NCBI GenBank assembly: GCA_964604565.1
Contig: CAZRZN010000024.1
Location: 1 to 30,756 of the forward strand
Length of the DNA stretch: 30,756 bases
Origin: CAZRZN01 sp964604565
GTDB lineage: Bacteria > Pseudomonadota > Alphaproteobacteria > Rhodobacterales > Rhodobacteraceae
Direction of reading: 5' to 3'
The translations under genes and the position numbers were made by a program. Below are positions 8,914 through 15,752 of this stretch, in pieces. Under the pieces are notes generated by a model. That model was not told the DNA's origin. It searched no databases and saw nothing but the letters and a program-made list of their open reading frames with translations. Each line of letters begins with the position of its first letter. The stretch's first letter is position 1.

Positions 8914-9705
8914 CTACTGCGGCAGAACCACGAAGCCCTGACGCTCGAATATCTCGCGCGCCTCCGGTCCTCGTAGGTAGTCCAGAAACTCTGTCGCGGC
9001 TGGGGTGTCGCGATTGGCGAGGTCAGCCGCCGGATAGACGATGGGCGGATGGGTTTCGGCAGGGAAGGTTCCCACAATCGTCACGTTGTCTTGGGCGGTC
9101 GCATCGGTGGCATAGACTATTCCGTAGGGGGTCTCTCCGATCGCGACCAGTGCAAGGGCGGTGCGCACATTGTCCGACTGCGCCACCTGTGCTGCGATCC
9201 CGTCCCACAGGCCAAGGCTGTCAAGCGCCGCCTTGCCATAGATCCCCGCGGGCACCGCCTCCACCAAGGCCATGGCAAGCCGGTCAGCGCCCAGCAGCGC
9301 GGCAAGGTCCAGATCCGGCCCGATGTCCACTGCGTCCGCATCGGTGCCATGGGCAATCAGAACAAGGGAATTGCGCAACAGGTCAAACCGCGTTCCGGGT
9401 TCGACAAGGCCGTCCTGTTCCAGCAGATCCATCCAGTCCGGATTGGCGGAGATAAAGATATCCGCCGGGGCAGCCTGCTGTATCTGCCGGGCCAGAACCG
9501 AGGAACCGGCCAGCGACACCGTCAGATTGTTTCCTGTGGCGGTTTCGAACCCTTCTTCGATTTCGGCCATGGCGGTTGTCATGCTTGCTGCGGCAAAGAC
9601 GATGATCTCATCGGCCTCCGCCACAGCAGGCCCCCCGGACACGCCTGCAAACATCAGCGCCCCGATGATTTTTTTCAGTTTTCCGGCGGGTGTCGAACCG
9701 AACAA
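8914..9705 (-). CDS. modA: molybdate-binding periplasmic protein ModA (TTG start)
   Basis: This periplasmic solute-binding protein delivers molybdate or tungstate to ModBC. From the TTG at 9705 it is 263 residues, with a signal peptide: Lys-rich n-region (KLKK), hydrophobic core, and cleavage likely after AVA before EADEIIVFAAAS. Candidate oxyanion ligands match ModA: Ser in FAAAS, Ser in LAGSS, the VPAGIY and NVRTALA segments, and Tyr in YGIVYATDA. The TTG start is preferred because a strong GGGAGG (9713-9718 on +) lies 7 nt before it, and because it leaves the operator-like repeats outside the coding region. The alternative ATG at 9762 adds 19 residues ahead of the signal peptide and has no good ribosome site. 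Confidence 0.9.
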   Translation of the reverse strand: MFGSTPAGKLKKIIGALMFAGVSGGPAVAEADEIIVFAAASMTTAMAEIEEGFETATGNNLTVSLAGSSVLARQIQQAAPADIFISANPDWMDLLEQDGLVEPGTRFDLLRNSLVLIAHGTDADAVDIGPDLDLAALLGADRLAMALVEAVPAGIYGKAALDSLGLWDGIAAQVAQSDNVRTALALVAIGETPYGIVYATDATAQDNVTIVGTFPAETHPPIVYPAADLANRDTPAATEFLDYLRGPEAREIFERQGFVVLPQ

Positions 9706-9724
9706 GCAAGGGCCTCCCAGAAGA

Positions 9725-9751
9725 CGGGATATGTTTCGCCGGGAATATCGC
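9725..9751 (-). promoter_or_regulatory. operator-like repeat 2 before modA
   Basis: On the minus strand this stretch begins CGATATTCCCGGCGAAACAT, the second copy of a motif found 48 bp upstream. The inner GATAT (9728-9732) and ATATC (9745-9749) form an inverted repeat. It ends 7 nt before the modA Shine-Dalgarno sequence, a position from which a bound ModE-like protein would block transcription. Function is inferred. Confidence 0.5.
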
Positions 9752-9774
9752 AGAGGGATCATCAAAGGCGCAAG

Positions 9775-9798
9775 CGTTATTTTCCGTCGGGAATATCG
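9775..9798 (-). promoter_or_regulatory. ModE-box-like operator overlapping the modE stop
   Basis: On the plus strand the 24-nt site begins CGTTATTTTCC and ends GGAATATCG. Its CGTTAT left end and ATATCG right end resemble the inverted-repeat ModE box (CGTTAT ... ATAACG) in both half-site sequence and overall length. It overlaps the last codons and stop of the modE-like gene. Molybdate-dependent repression of modABC from here is an inference. Confidence 0.5.
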
Positions 9799-10148
9799 GT
9801 CAGCATCGCCCGCAATCTTTCGATATGCGTGTCGCTGGCCCGGCGCGCCTCGGCCTCCAGCGCGCGGTATTCTTGGAGAACGCAAAGTCCGGCTTCGGTA
9901 ACATGCGCGCCGCCGCCTTTGGCCCCGCCGCGGGTCCGTTCGACCAGCGGGTCGCGAAACATGGCGTTCAGCGTGTCCACCAATTGCCATGCCCGCTTGT
10001 AACTCATGCCCATTTCGCGCCCCGCCGCCGCGATCGACCCCGTGTCGCGTATCCGCTCCAGCAGGTCGGCCTTTCCCGGCCCTAGCATCCCCAAGGCGCC
10101 AAAGATGACCCTGATGCGAAATTCCGGTAGATCTCTGTCGTCACTCAT
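9777..10148 (-). CDS. ModE-like winged-helix regulator without Mop domains
   Basis: The 123-residue protein is only the N-terminal LysR-like winged HTH domain of ModE. The HTH is within GSIAAAGREMGMSYKRAWQLVDTLN (residues 37-61) and the wing is around LVERTRGGAKGGGAHVTEAG (68-87). ModE of E. coli and the MopA/MopB regulators of Rhodobacter carry a C-terminal pair of Mop domains that bind molybdate; these are absent, so effector sensing must occur differently or the protein may respond to something else. The start at 10148 gives MSDDRDLPEFRIRV, the usual opening; upstream residues look non-coding. It lies 71 nt before modA and likely autoregulates the operon through the two operator-like repeats. 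It is not clear whether it represses or activates. Confidence 0.85.
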   Translation of the reverse strand: MSDDRDLPEFRIRVIFGALGMLGPGKADLLERIRDTGSIAAAGREMGMSYKRAWQLVDTLNAMFRDPLVERTRGGAKGGGAHVTEAGLCVLQEYRALEAEARRASDTHIERLRAMLTDIPDGK

Positions 10149-10349
10149 GGGAGCGATAGTGGACACTGAACCCCCAAGACGGCAAGCCGCGATTGCCGGC
10201 TGGTGCAACTGCCCGGGTCCGTGCGCCGAGCGTTTTCCTGCTTGCGGCGCGGGATACGAAGACGCAGGCGACGTTGAACGATGCTGCTGGTCACAAAACC
10301 TTTCGATGGTTGAATGATCCCATGTCAACGCGGCCGGACCGCCTGGCGG

Positions 10350-11288
10350 TCAGGCGGCTGTGTCACGGGTCAGCGCGAGAAAGACATCCTCCAGATCCGG
10401 CTCCTCCGTGCGCAGCTCGCGGATGGAGATTCCGGCGCTCTGGACTGCGGCCAGCACGGTTTCTGCGCGGGTCTGATTGGCGTGATAGGTCAGGGCGAGA
10501 CTGCCATCGGCACGCAATTCCGTTTCAACCCCCGCTGCTTCGGGCAGCGTGTCGGGTGTCGTTTCGGGCACGATGACCATGGTGCGCGCATCGAGGCGTC
10601 CCAACAGATTTGCCGTGCTGTCCTGCGCGACCAGTTGGCCGTGGTTGATGATGGCGATTTCATCGCACATCTCCTCGGCCTCTTCGAGATAGTGGGTGGT
10701 CAGGATGATGGTCATGCCGCGTTCTCGGTTCAGCTTGCGGACATTCGCCCAAAGCATCTGGCGCAATTCGATGTCGACCCCGGCTGTCGGTTCGTCGAGG
10801 ACAAGAACCTGGGGGTTGTGGACCAGCGCCTTGGCCAACAGAAGGCGCCGCCGCATCCCGCCCGAAAGCGTGCGGGCATAGGCCTCTGCCTTGTCCTCCA
10901 GCCCGACCATGCGCAGTATCTCGTCAGAGCGCCGCTGGCTCTTCGGCACGCCGTAGAGGCCAGCCTGCACTTCAAGAGCATCGCGCGGCGCAAAGAAGGG
11001 ATCGAGGTTCAATTCCTGCGGCATGACACCGATGGCTGCCCGGCTTTGCCGGGGGTTGCGGTCCTGATCCCAGCCCCAGATCTCGACCTTTCCGGCCGTC
11101 TTGATCACCAGACCGGCAAGGATATTGATGAGGGTCGATTTCCCGGCGCCGTTCGGACCCAGCAGGCCAAAGACCGACCCGGCAGGCACGGTGAGGTCGA
11201 CACCCGTCAATGCCTGCTTGCCACCTGCATAGGTCTTGGTCAGTCCTTCGATGCGGATCGCGTCAGCGGTCTTTGGAGTGTCCGACAT
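10350..11288 (-). CDS. ABC transporter ATP-binding protein (ABC-2/DrrA type)
   Basis: The 312-residue cytoplasmic ATPase has Walker A GPNGAGKS (residues 44-51), the signature LSGGM (141-145) and Walker B VLVLDEP (161-167), then an H-loop in LTTHYLEEAEEMCDE. About 80 extra residues at the C-terminus are typical of ABC-2 exporter ATPases. The ATG at 11288 is preferred because a GGGGGAG stretch lies 4 nt upstream; the longer frame to 11360 overlaps the divergent zinc-finger gene. No ABC-2 permease is adjacent on either side, so the partner is encoded elsewhere. Substrate is unknown; drug, lipid or polysaccharide export are all possible. Confidence 0.88.
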   Translation of the reverse strand: MSDTPKTADAIRIEGLTKTYAGGKQALTGVDLTVPAGSVFGLLGPNGAGKSTLINILAGLVIKTAGKVEIWGWDQDRNPRQSRAAIGVMPQELNLDPFFAPRDALEVQAGLYGVPKSQRRSDEILRMVGLEDKAEAYARTLSGGMRRRLLLAKALVHNPQVLVLDEPTAGVDIELRQMLWANVRKLNRERGMTIILTTHYLEEAEEMCDEIAIINHGQLVAQDSTANLLGRLDARTMVIVPETTPDTLPEAAGVETELRADGSLALTYHANQTRAETVLAAVQSAGISIRELRTEEPDLEDVFLALTRDTAA

Positions 11289-11352
11289 CTTGCTCCCCCT
11301 TGCGGCTTTGGTCATAAGGCTCATAGGCCACCGAACAGCGAAAGGGAACCAG

Positions 11353-11532
11353 ATGACCACAGAGGCGCCCGAAACCCGTATTGTCGAAACCTACCGCCTT
11401 GCATGCGACGGTGGCGAAGGCGCGCTGGGGCATCCTCGCGTGTGGTTGCAGATCCCTCAGACGCAGGGCTGGGTCGAATGCCCCTATTGCGATGCGAAGT
11501 TCATTCACAAATCTTTCGAAGGTAAGGTCTGA
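11353..11532 (+). CDS. CHCC zinc-finger domain protein
   Basis: The 59-residue protein has the zf-CHCC ligand pattern Cys18, His27, Cys43, Cys46 (C-x8-H-x15-C-x2-C) with GHPRVWLQI between. This is the same fold as the NDUFS6/NUMM complex I subunit of mitochondria, and short alphaproteobacterial proteins of this kind are common. The start at 11353 is chosen because AGGGA lies just upstream and residues before it overlap the divergent ABC ATPase gene. A role with NADH dehydrogenase is possible through the family, but nothing nearby supports or excludes it. Confidence 0.85.
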   Translation: MTTEAPETRIVETYRLACDGGEGALGHPRVWLQIPQTQGWVECPYCDAKFIHKSFEGKV

Positions 11533-11656
11533 GGCTTCGACCCTTAGGTGACAAGGGGCCGGGCCCTGTCACCGGGCTCACAGGGTCTGTGCGCGGTTGG
11601 CCATTTTCTGCGCTGGGCAGAGCACCTATCTTCGCAGAAGCAATCAGGAGCTTGCC

Positions 11657-12568
11657 ATGACCTTCCGACCTGTCCGTTCCGAATCCCATGCTCAGCCAAC
11701 GATGGAAGGCGCAGGTGTGCATCTGCACCGTGTCTTCGGTTTTGGCGATCCCGGCGAAAGCGATCCCTTTCTGCTGCTGGACGATTTCCGCAATGACATC
11801 CCCGACCATTACCTTCGTGGCTTTCCATGGCATCCGCACCGGGGCATCGAAACCATCACCTATGTGCTGGAGGGCGAGGTGACCCATGGCGACAGTCTGG
11901 GAAATCAGGGCAAGCTGGGTGCAGGTTCGGTCCAGTGGATGACCGCCGGGTCGGGCATCCTGCATCAGGAGATGCCGCGCGGCAATCCGCAGGGCCAGAT
12001 GCATGGTTTCCAGCTTTGGGCGAACTTGCCATCGTCGCAGAAGATGACCGCGCCGCGCTATCAGGACATTCAGGGCGCGGACATTCCGGAGATCATCGAC
12101 GATGACGGGACCCGCGTGAAGATCATTACCGGTGGCTTCTGGGGCAAGCGCGGTCCCGTGGACGGGATCGCGGCGGATCCGCTTTATCTGGACGTGTCGG
12201 TGCCGCCGGGCGTCACCAAGAGCCTGCCAGTCGATACGCGGTCGAATGCCTTTGCCTATGTCTTTGCCGGGGCCGGGCGATTTGCGGAGGCGTCGACGCC
12301 GATGGGCATTCGCGTCGAAAAGGAAGTGGGCGGTCAGGAAGTCAACATCCGCGACATGTCGGGTAACCGGACCCTTGTCCGGTTTGGCAACGGCGATGAG
12401 GTTCGGGTGACAGCCGGTCCGAAGGGCGTCCGCTTTCTCTTGGTGGCTGGCAAGCCGATCCAGGAACCTGTCGCGTGGCACGGGCCGATCGTGATGAACA
12501 CGCAGGCGGAATTGCGGCAGGCGATGGCGGACCTGAACAACGGGACGTTCATCAAACCGGCGCATTGA
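11657..12568 (+). CDS. pirin family protein
   Basis: The 303-residue protein is a bicupin of the pirin family. The N-terminal cupin carries the metal ligands His59 and His61 in WHPHRGIET, and His103 with Glu105 in LHQEMP, which match the iron site of human pirin closely in spacing. A second cupin with PVDTRSNAFAYVFAGAG follows and the C-terminus contains WHGPIVMN, both typical. The start at 11657 has AGGAG (11646-11650) six bases upstream. Bacterial pirins have been reported as quercetin 2,3-dioxygenases or as regulators of central metabolism; which applies here is unknown. It stands alone on the plus strand and ends convergently with dtd. Confidence 0.93.
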   Translation: MTFRPVRSESHAQPTMEGAGVHLHRVFGFGDPGESDPFLLLDDFRNDIPDHYLRGFPWHPHRGIETITYVLEGEVTHGDSLGNQGKLGAGSVQWMTAGSGILHQEMPRGNPQGQMHGFQLWANLPSSQKMTAPRYQDIQGADIPEIIDDDGTRVKIITGGFWGKRGPVDGIAADPLYLDVSVPPGVTKSLPVDTRSNAFAYVFAGAGRFAEASTPMGIRVEKEVGGQEVNIRDMSGNRTLVRFGNGDEVRVTAGPKGVRFLLVAGKPIQEPVAWHGPIVMNTQAELRQAMADLNNGTFIKPAH

Positions 12569-12606
12569 GGCGTTTATAAAACACGCGGTTCGGGTTCGTC
12601 GCGACC

Positions 12607-12676
12607 TGTCAGGCAGTGATCTGCCCTGACGGGCCAAGCACCTTGGTCCCGGCCAGAGCCGCTCGGAGGCTCTGGC
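12607..12676. other. two hairpins between convergent pirin and dtd genes
   Basis: A first inverted repeat with one bulge spans 12607-12630 (GTCAGG-CAG against CTGCCCTGAC). A second, perfect 9-bp stem is GCCAGAGCC (12652-12660) with GGCTCTGGC (12668-12676) and a 7-nt loop. Neither has a T tract directly after it, so these may be factor-aided or bidirectional 3'-end structures. Confidence 0.4.
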
Positions 12677-12702
12677 GAACAACGCGGGTGACTGCGAAAA
12701 TT

Positions 12703-12765
12703 CAAAAAACAGAAAAGGCCTGCGGAGGGAAGCCACGTTAGCAGCATATGTGCCGCGAGGCAGGC
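12703..12765 (-). terminator. candidate terminator after dtd
   Basis: Directly after the dtd stop, GCCTGC (12760-12765 read on minus) can pair with GCAGGC (12718-12723), followed on the minus strand by a T-rich tract that includes six T in a row (12704-12709). The loop is long (about 36 nt), so the structure is imperfect, but the T tract fits an intrinsic terminator for the kinase-dtd pair. Confidence 0.4.
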
Positions 12766-13209
12766 TTAGCCTGCGGTGTCCATCCAGATCGTCACCGGGC
12801 CATCGTTCACAAGGCTCACGGCCATATCCGCGCCGAAACGGCCTGTCGCCACGGCGATACCCTGCCGCTGGACGGCCGCGGCGAAATAGTTGTATAGCCG
12901 TTCGCCTTCCTCCGGGGGTGCTGCTGTCGAAAAGCCCGGACGGTTTCCGCGCGCCGTATCGGCGGCCAGCGTGAACTGGCTCACCACCAGTGCGGACCCT
13001 TGGGTATCGAAAACCGAACGGTTCATGCGTCCCTCTGCATCCTTGAAGATCCGCAGTTTGGCGATCTTGGCGGCCAGTTTGTCGGCCTCCGCCTCTGTGT
13101 CGCCCTGCATCGCACAGATCAGGACAAGCATACCCTCGCCAATTTCACCGAGGGTTGCGCCGCCGACCTCGACCCGCGCGGAGGTCACGCGCTGGATCAG
13201 CGCCCTCAC
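12766..13209 (-). CDS. dtd: D-aminoacyl-tRNA deacylase Dtd
   Basis: The 147-residue enzyme hydrolyses D-amino acids (and glycine) mischarged on tRNA. It begins MRALIQRV in the standard Dtd manner if the GTG at 13209 is the start. The active-site motifs are SQFTL (residues 77-81) and the cross-subunit cis Gly-Pro motif in NDGPVTIW (Gly137-Pro138). Start choice: GTG at 13209 matches the family N-terminus, has GGGAG upstream, and overlaps the stop of the sugar kinase gene (GTGA); another in-frame GTG at 13224 would add five residues. The overlap means Dtd translation is likely coupled to the kinase. Confidence 0.93.
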   Translation of the reverse strand: MRALIQRVTSARVEVGGATLGEIGEGMLVLICAMQGDTEAEADKLAAKIAKLRIFKDAEGRMNRSVFDTQGSALVVSQFTLAADTARGNRPGFSTAAPPEEGERLYNYFAAAVQRQGIAVATGRFGADMAVSLVNDGPVTIWMDTAG

Positions 13210-14105
13210 AATTCCGTCTCCCACGGGGGATTTGCTCCTGCCCGGCTGACCGTGATGGCCGCGGCGCGTGTGCCCAGTGCTGCCGCCTTGCCGAGGTCTT
13301 CGGTCGAGGCCGCTGTCAGCGCCGCGCGGGTCAACAGACCGGCACGGTGCAGGCCCGCAAGAAACCCTGCGTTGAAAGTGTCGCCCGCGCCCACTGTATC
13401 GACCACTGTGACCTTATCTGCCGCCACCGTCTGCGTGCCCATGCGTGTCACAACGTCAACGCCCTGCGACCCGCGCGTCACCAGAACGGCCGCTGCACCA
13501 TCGCGCAAAAGGGTCTCCGGATCGGTTCCCAGCCACGCCATGTCCTCATCTGACAGCTTTACGATGTCTGCGCGGTTCAGCATCGTGGCCAGCCTTGCCC
13601 GATACCGCGCCTCATCCGTGATGAAACCGGGCCGGATGTTCGGGTCGATCATGACCAAGCGGGTTCCGGCATCCTGGCACAAACGGGCGTAGGTGTCGGC
13701 CTGCGGTTCGGACACCAGACTGATCCCGCCGAAGAACAGCGTGTCGACCGCCTCTCCCAAAACGGGCATGTCGTTGTAGGAAAACATGCGGCCCGCCGTG
13801 TTTTCATCATAGAACGCGTATTTCGCATGCCCGTCCGTCAGGGTGACGAAGGCCAGTGTGGTCGGGCGCGATGACCGCGGGCTGAGACTGGAGTCCACCT
13901 TGGACCGAGCCAGCGCGTCGGTGAGCATGGTCCCGAAAAGATCATCGGACAATCCCCCAAGGTAGCCCGAAGGTGCGCCCAGCCGTCCCAATGCAATCGC
14001 GGTATTGAAAACCGCGCCGCCCGGATAAGGGACAAAACCCTGCTCTCCCGTGTCGATTGCACGCGGCAGCATGTCGATCAGGGCTTCGCCACAGCAGAGG
14101 ATCAT
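13206..14105 (-). CDS. PfkB-family sugar kinase, probable fructokinase
   Basis: The 299-residue protein is a ribokinase/PfkB-family carbohydrate kinase that phosphorylates a sugar with ATP in the cytoplasm. It has the N-terminal GGAVFNTAIALGRLG substrate-side motif (residues 29-43), and the C-terminal PfkB signature around DTVGAGDTFNAGF with the anion hole GAGD at 239-242 and catalytic base Asp242. Length is normal. A GGAG lies 7 nt before the ATG. The opening ILCCGEALIDMLP resembles fructokinases of Rhodobacteraceae, so fructose is the likeliest substrate; adenosine, ribose or ketodeoxygluconate cannot be excluded without comparison. It is coupled to dtd. Confidence 0.88.
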   Translation of the reverse strand: MILCCGEALIDMLPRAIDTGEQGFVPYPGGAVFNTAIALGRLGAPSGYLGGLSDDLFGTMLTDALARSKVDSSLSPRSSRPTTLAFVTLTDGHAKYAFYDENTAGRMFSYNDMPVLGEAVDTLFFGGISLVSEPQADTYARLCQDAGTRLVMIDPNIRPGFITDEARYRARLATMLNRADIVKLSDEDMAWLGTDPETLLRDGAAAVLVTRGSQGVDVVTRMGTQTVAADKVTVVDTVGAGDTFNAGFLAGLHRAGLLTRAALTAASTEDLGKAAALGTRAAAITVSRAGANPPWETEL

Positions 14106-14448
14106 GGCCGTTCTCCATCGGTGAGTGTTTGCGCTAGCTATCCCGAAATCTGCAAACGGTCAAAGCCCACGTTGCCGTCCGCCGACCGGAATTAGGGCCG
14201 GATCCGGCATCAATGCTTTTCCGTCTGCCACGGTCGACAAGCCAACGCCCCTTTCGCCCGAAGGGAACCGTAAAGGCAGCCATGGCGTGACAGCGGGCGT
14301 GAACGCTCAGAGGTCGCCGGGCCGCTCAGATCTCAATCTGAGACGGGCAGGGCGCGCGGAGCAATCTGCCAATGTCAGGATCCCCGTTCCGTCGCCTTGC
14401 CGCCATGGATGGCGGCGTTCTGGTCAAAGAGGCCTGTCCAATGAGGGG
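14106..14448. other. gene-free stretch upstream of the kinase and downstream of the zinc-ribbon gene
   Basis: I find no supported gene. A plus-strand frame at 14125-14502 reads as Pro/Arg/Ser-rich and lacks a ribosome site. A perfect hairpin, CTCAGAT (14325-14331) with ATCTGAG (14336-14342) and a 4-nt loop, lies about 110 nt after the zinc-ribbon gene and could be a 3'-end structure. For the kinase on the minus strand, TTGACC (14158-14163) is a possible -35 element, but no good -10 follows at normal spacing. Confidence 0.45.
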
Positions 14449-15600
14449 TTACTGATTGATCGCGATGAAATAGCCCACTCCGGCCGCGACGATCAACCCT
14501 AGGACCACGGCAAACGCGATCTTCCATGCGGACCATGGCCGTTCCCCCTGCACGCGGCCCGTTCGGCCGTTCACGACAAAGCGATAGCTGTTGCCACGAT
14601 ATTTGTAGGCGGCCATCCAGATCGGAAGCAGCACATGTTTGAAGGTGATGTCGCGGACGTCCGTATCGATGTCATGCACTCTCTGCCGGTCGCCGCCGAT
14701 ATCGAACTTCACATCCCGGCGAATCTGGCGATCCATTTTCTCGCGTGCTTCGGCGAACCCGTCGTCGAGATCGACCTGATAGCCCTCCGCGCGGAATCCG
14801 GCGAGAAACTCTGGCTGATAGGGTTCCATCGCCGACAGATCCCACGGTTCGAGGCCCTCGGTGAATCGCTTCGGCAGCGCCTTGGAGGCAAGCACAAGCA
14901 CGTCGTCAAAGAACCGCTTTACATGCCCGGAGACATGGGTCCAGCGCACCTTCTGGATGCGTTGGGTTTCCATCTTTCCATCCCGCATGACTTGTCGCGT
15001 CTCATAGTAGATATTGCCGCGTTCGCCGCGATAGTCCGACGATGTGTCCGCGTCGAAGGTCCAGTAAGGAACGTAGATGCCTGTCATCTTGCGCCCTTTG
15101 CGGGCGTAGTCCTGTAGCCCGTTTGGGGCGAACCACAGGCCGCCCAACCAGTCTTTCATCGCCGTGCGGGCCGCCTCTTCATTCAGGGCAAAGGGCAAGA
15201 GGCCGCGCGGCTTGATGTGGCGGTGAGTGCCGGTGTCCGCCACCACGGGCGTGGCGCAAAACGGGCATTCGGCGGCGTGTACGTCCGGATCAAATTCCAC
15301 CTGGGCGGCACAGTTCGGGCAGGTCGAGACGCGGGTCTCTTCCATCTCCTGCAAAGGCAGCAGGTTTTCGAGCGCTGCCTTGAAATCCAATTCCCGGATA
15401 CCGCCACCCCACGGACCGGAGACGCCATCGATCTCTGCGGTGTTGCCGCAATGCTCGCAGACCAGTCGGCCCTTTTCCGGGTCGAACCGGAGATCCGATC
15501 CACATTGATTGCAAGGAAAACGGTGTTCGTCCGCCGGGCTGCCAGTGGCCGGCGTCGGCGGTGGCCTGTCCGAAGGCGGGGGGGGCGGCAGATCGCTCAT
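14449..15600 (-). CDS. double zinc-ribbon, tail-anchored membrane protein (YdjG-like)
   Basis: The 383-residue protein has a polyproline N-terminus (LPPPPPSDRPPPTP, residues 4-17), then two zinc ribbons: Cys30, Cys33, Cys48, Cys51 and Cys94, Cys97, Cys112, Cys115. A large middle domain contains FAPNGLQDYARKGRKMTGIY and YVPYWTFDADT. The end has NSYRFVVNGRTGRVQGERPWS and a single C-terminal membrane helix (about 357-380), placing the rest in the cytoplasm. Such proteins are often mislabelled as PriA-like helicases because of the ribbon; there is no Walker motif, so it is not a helicase. B. subtilis YdjG has a related plan and works with the SPFH protein YdjI. The gene begins inside the stop of the 51-aa gene (ATGA). 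Confidence 0.8.
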   Translation of the reverse strand: MSDLPPPPPSDRPPPTPATGSPADEHRFPCNQCGSDLRFDPEKGRLVCEHCGNTAEIDGVSGPWGGGIRELDFKAALENLLPLQEMEETRVSTCPNCAAQVEFDPDVHAAECPFCATPVVADTGTHRHIKPRGLLPFALNEEAARTAMKDWLGGLWFAPNGLQDYARKGRKMTGIYVPYWTFDADTSSDYRGERGNIYYETRQVMRDGKMETQRIQKVRWTHVSGHVKRFFDDVLVLASKALPKRFTEGLEPWDLSAMEPYQPEFLAGFRAEGYQVDLDDGFAEAREKMDRQIRRDVKFDIGGDRQRVHDIDTDVRDITFKHVLLPIWMAAYKYRGNSYRFVVNGRTGRVQGERPWSAWKIAFAVVLGLIVAAGVGYFIAINQ

Positions 15601-15752
15601 TGGGACTCAGGTGACAATTGCAGGATGTCGGCACCCTCGCGCGGATTTCCGTTGAGGAAAAGGATGAATTCCGCATGATGTGCAGGATCGGGCAGTGTCC
15701 CACCCGTCAGTTGCGCATAAGGGGCGGGATGCCATGCTTGAGGCGCGGTCAT
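15597..15752 (-). CDS. 51-residue protein, unknown function
   Basis: This small gene has a 4-nt ATGA overlap at both ends: its ATG sits in the cytochrome b561 stop (15749-15752), and its TGA sits in the zinc-ribbon start (15597-15600). The exact packing strongly suggests that it is real and translationally coupled. The product is soluble, with an aromatic N-terminal part (QAWHPAPYAQL) and a likely helix-turn segment (AEFILFLNGNPREGADILQL). I do not recognise it. It has no cysteines, no membrane helix and no signal peptide. It may be an accessory or adaptor of one of its two neighbours. Confidence 0.75.
   Translation of the reverse strand: MTAPQAWHPAPYAQLTGGTLPDPAHHAEFILFLNGNPREGADILQLSPESQ

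Noticed and set aside
8907..9077. N-terminal extension of ModB
   Set aside because: Translation is Arg/Ser-rich, overlaps modA, and the shorter start gives the normal ModB N-terminus.
10314..11525. 403-residue plus-strand frame opposite the ABC ATPase
   Set aside because: It mirrors the intact ABC ATPase in high G+C DNA; the antisense translation has no recognisable domain.
11501..12736. 411-residue minus-strand frame opposite the pirin gene
   Set aside because: Antisense shadow of a well supported pirin gene with all metal ligands present.
14125..14502. 125-residue plus-strand frame upstream of the zinc-ribbon gene end
   Set aside because: Low complexity, no ribosome site, and overlaps the end of the zinc-ribbon gene.
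14449..15600. Reading the zinc-ribbon protein as a PriA-like helicase
   Set aside because: No Walker A/B or helicase motifs; only the ribbon cysteines recall PriA.
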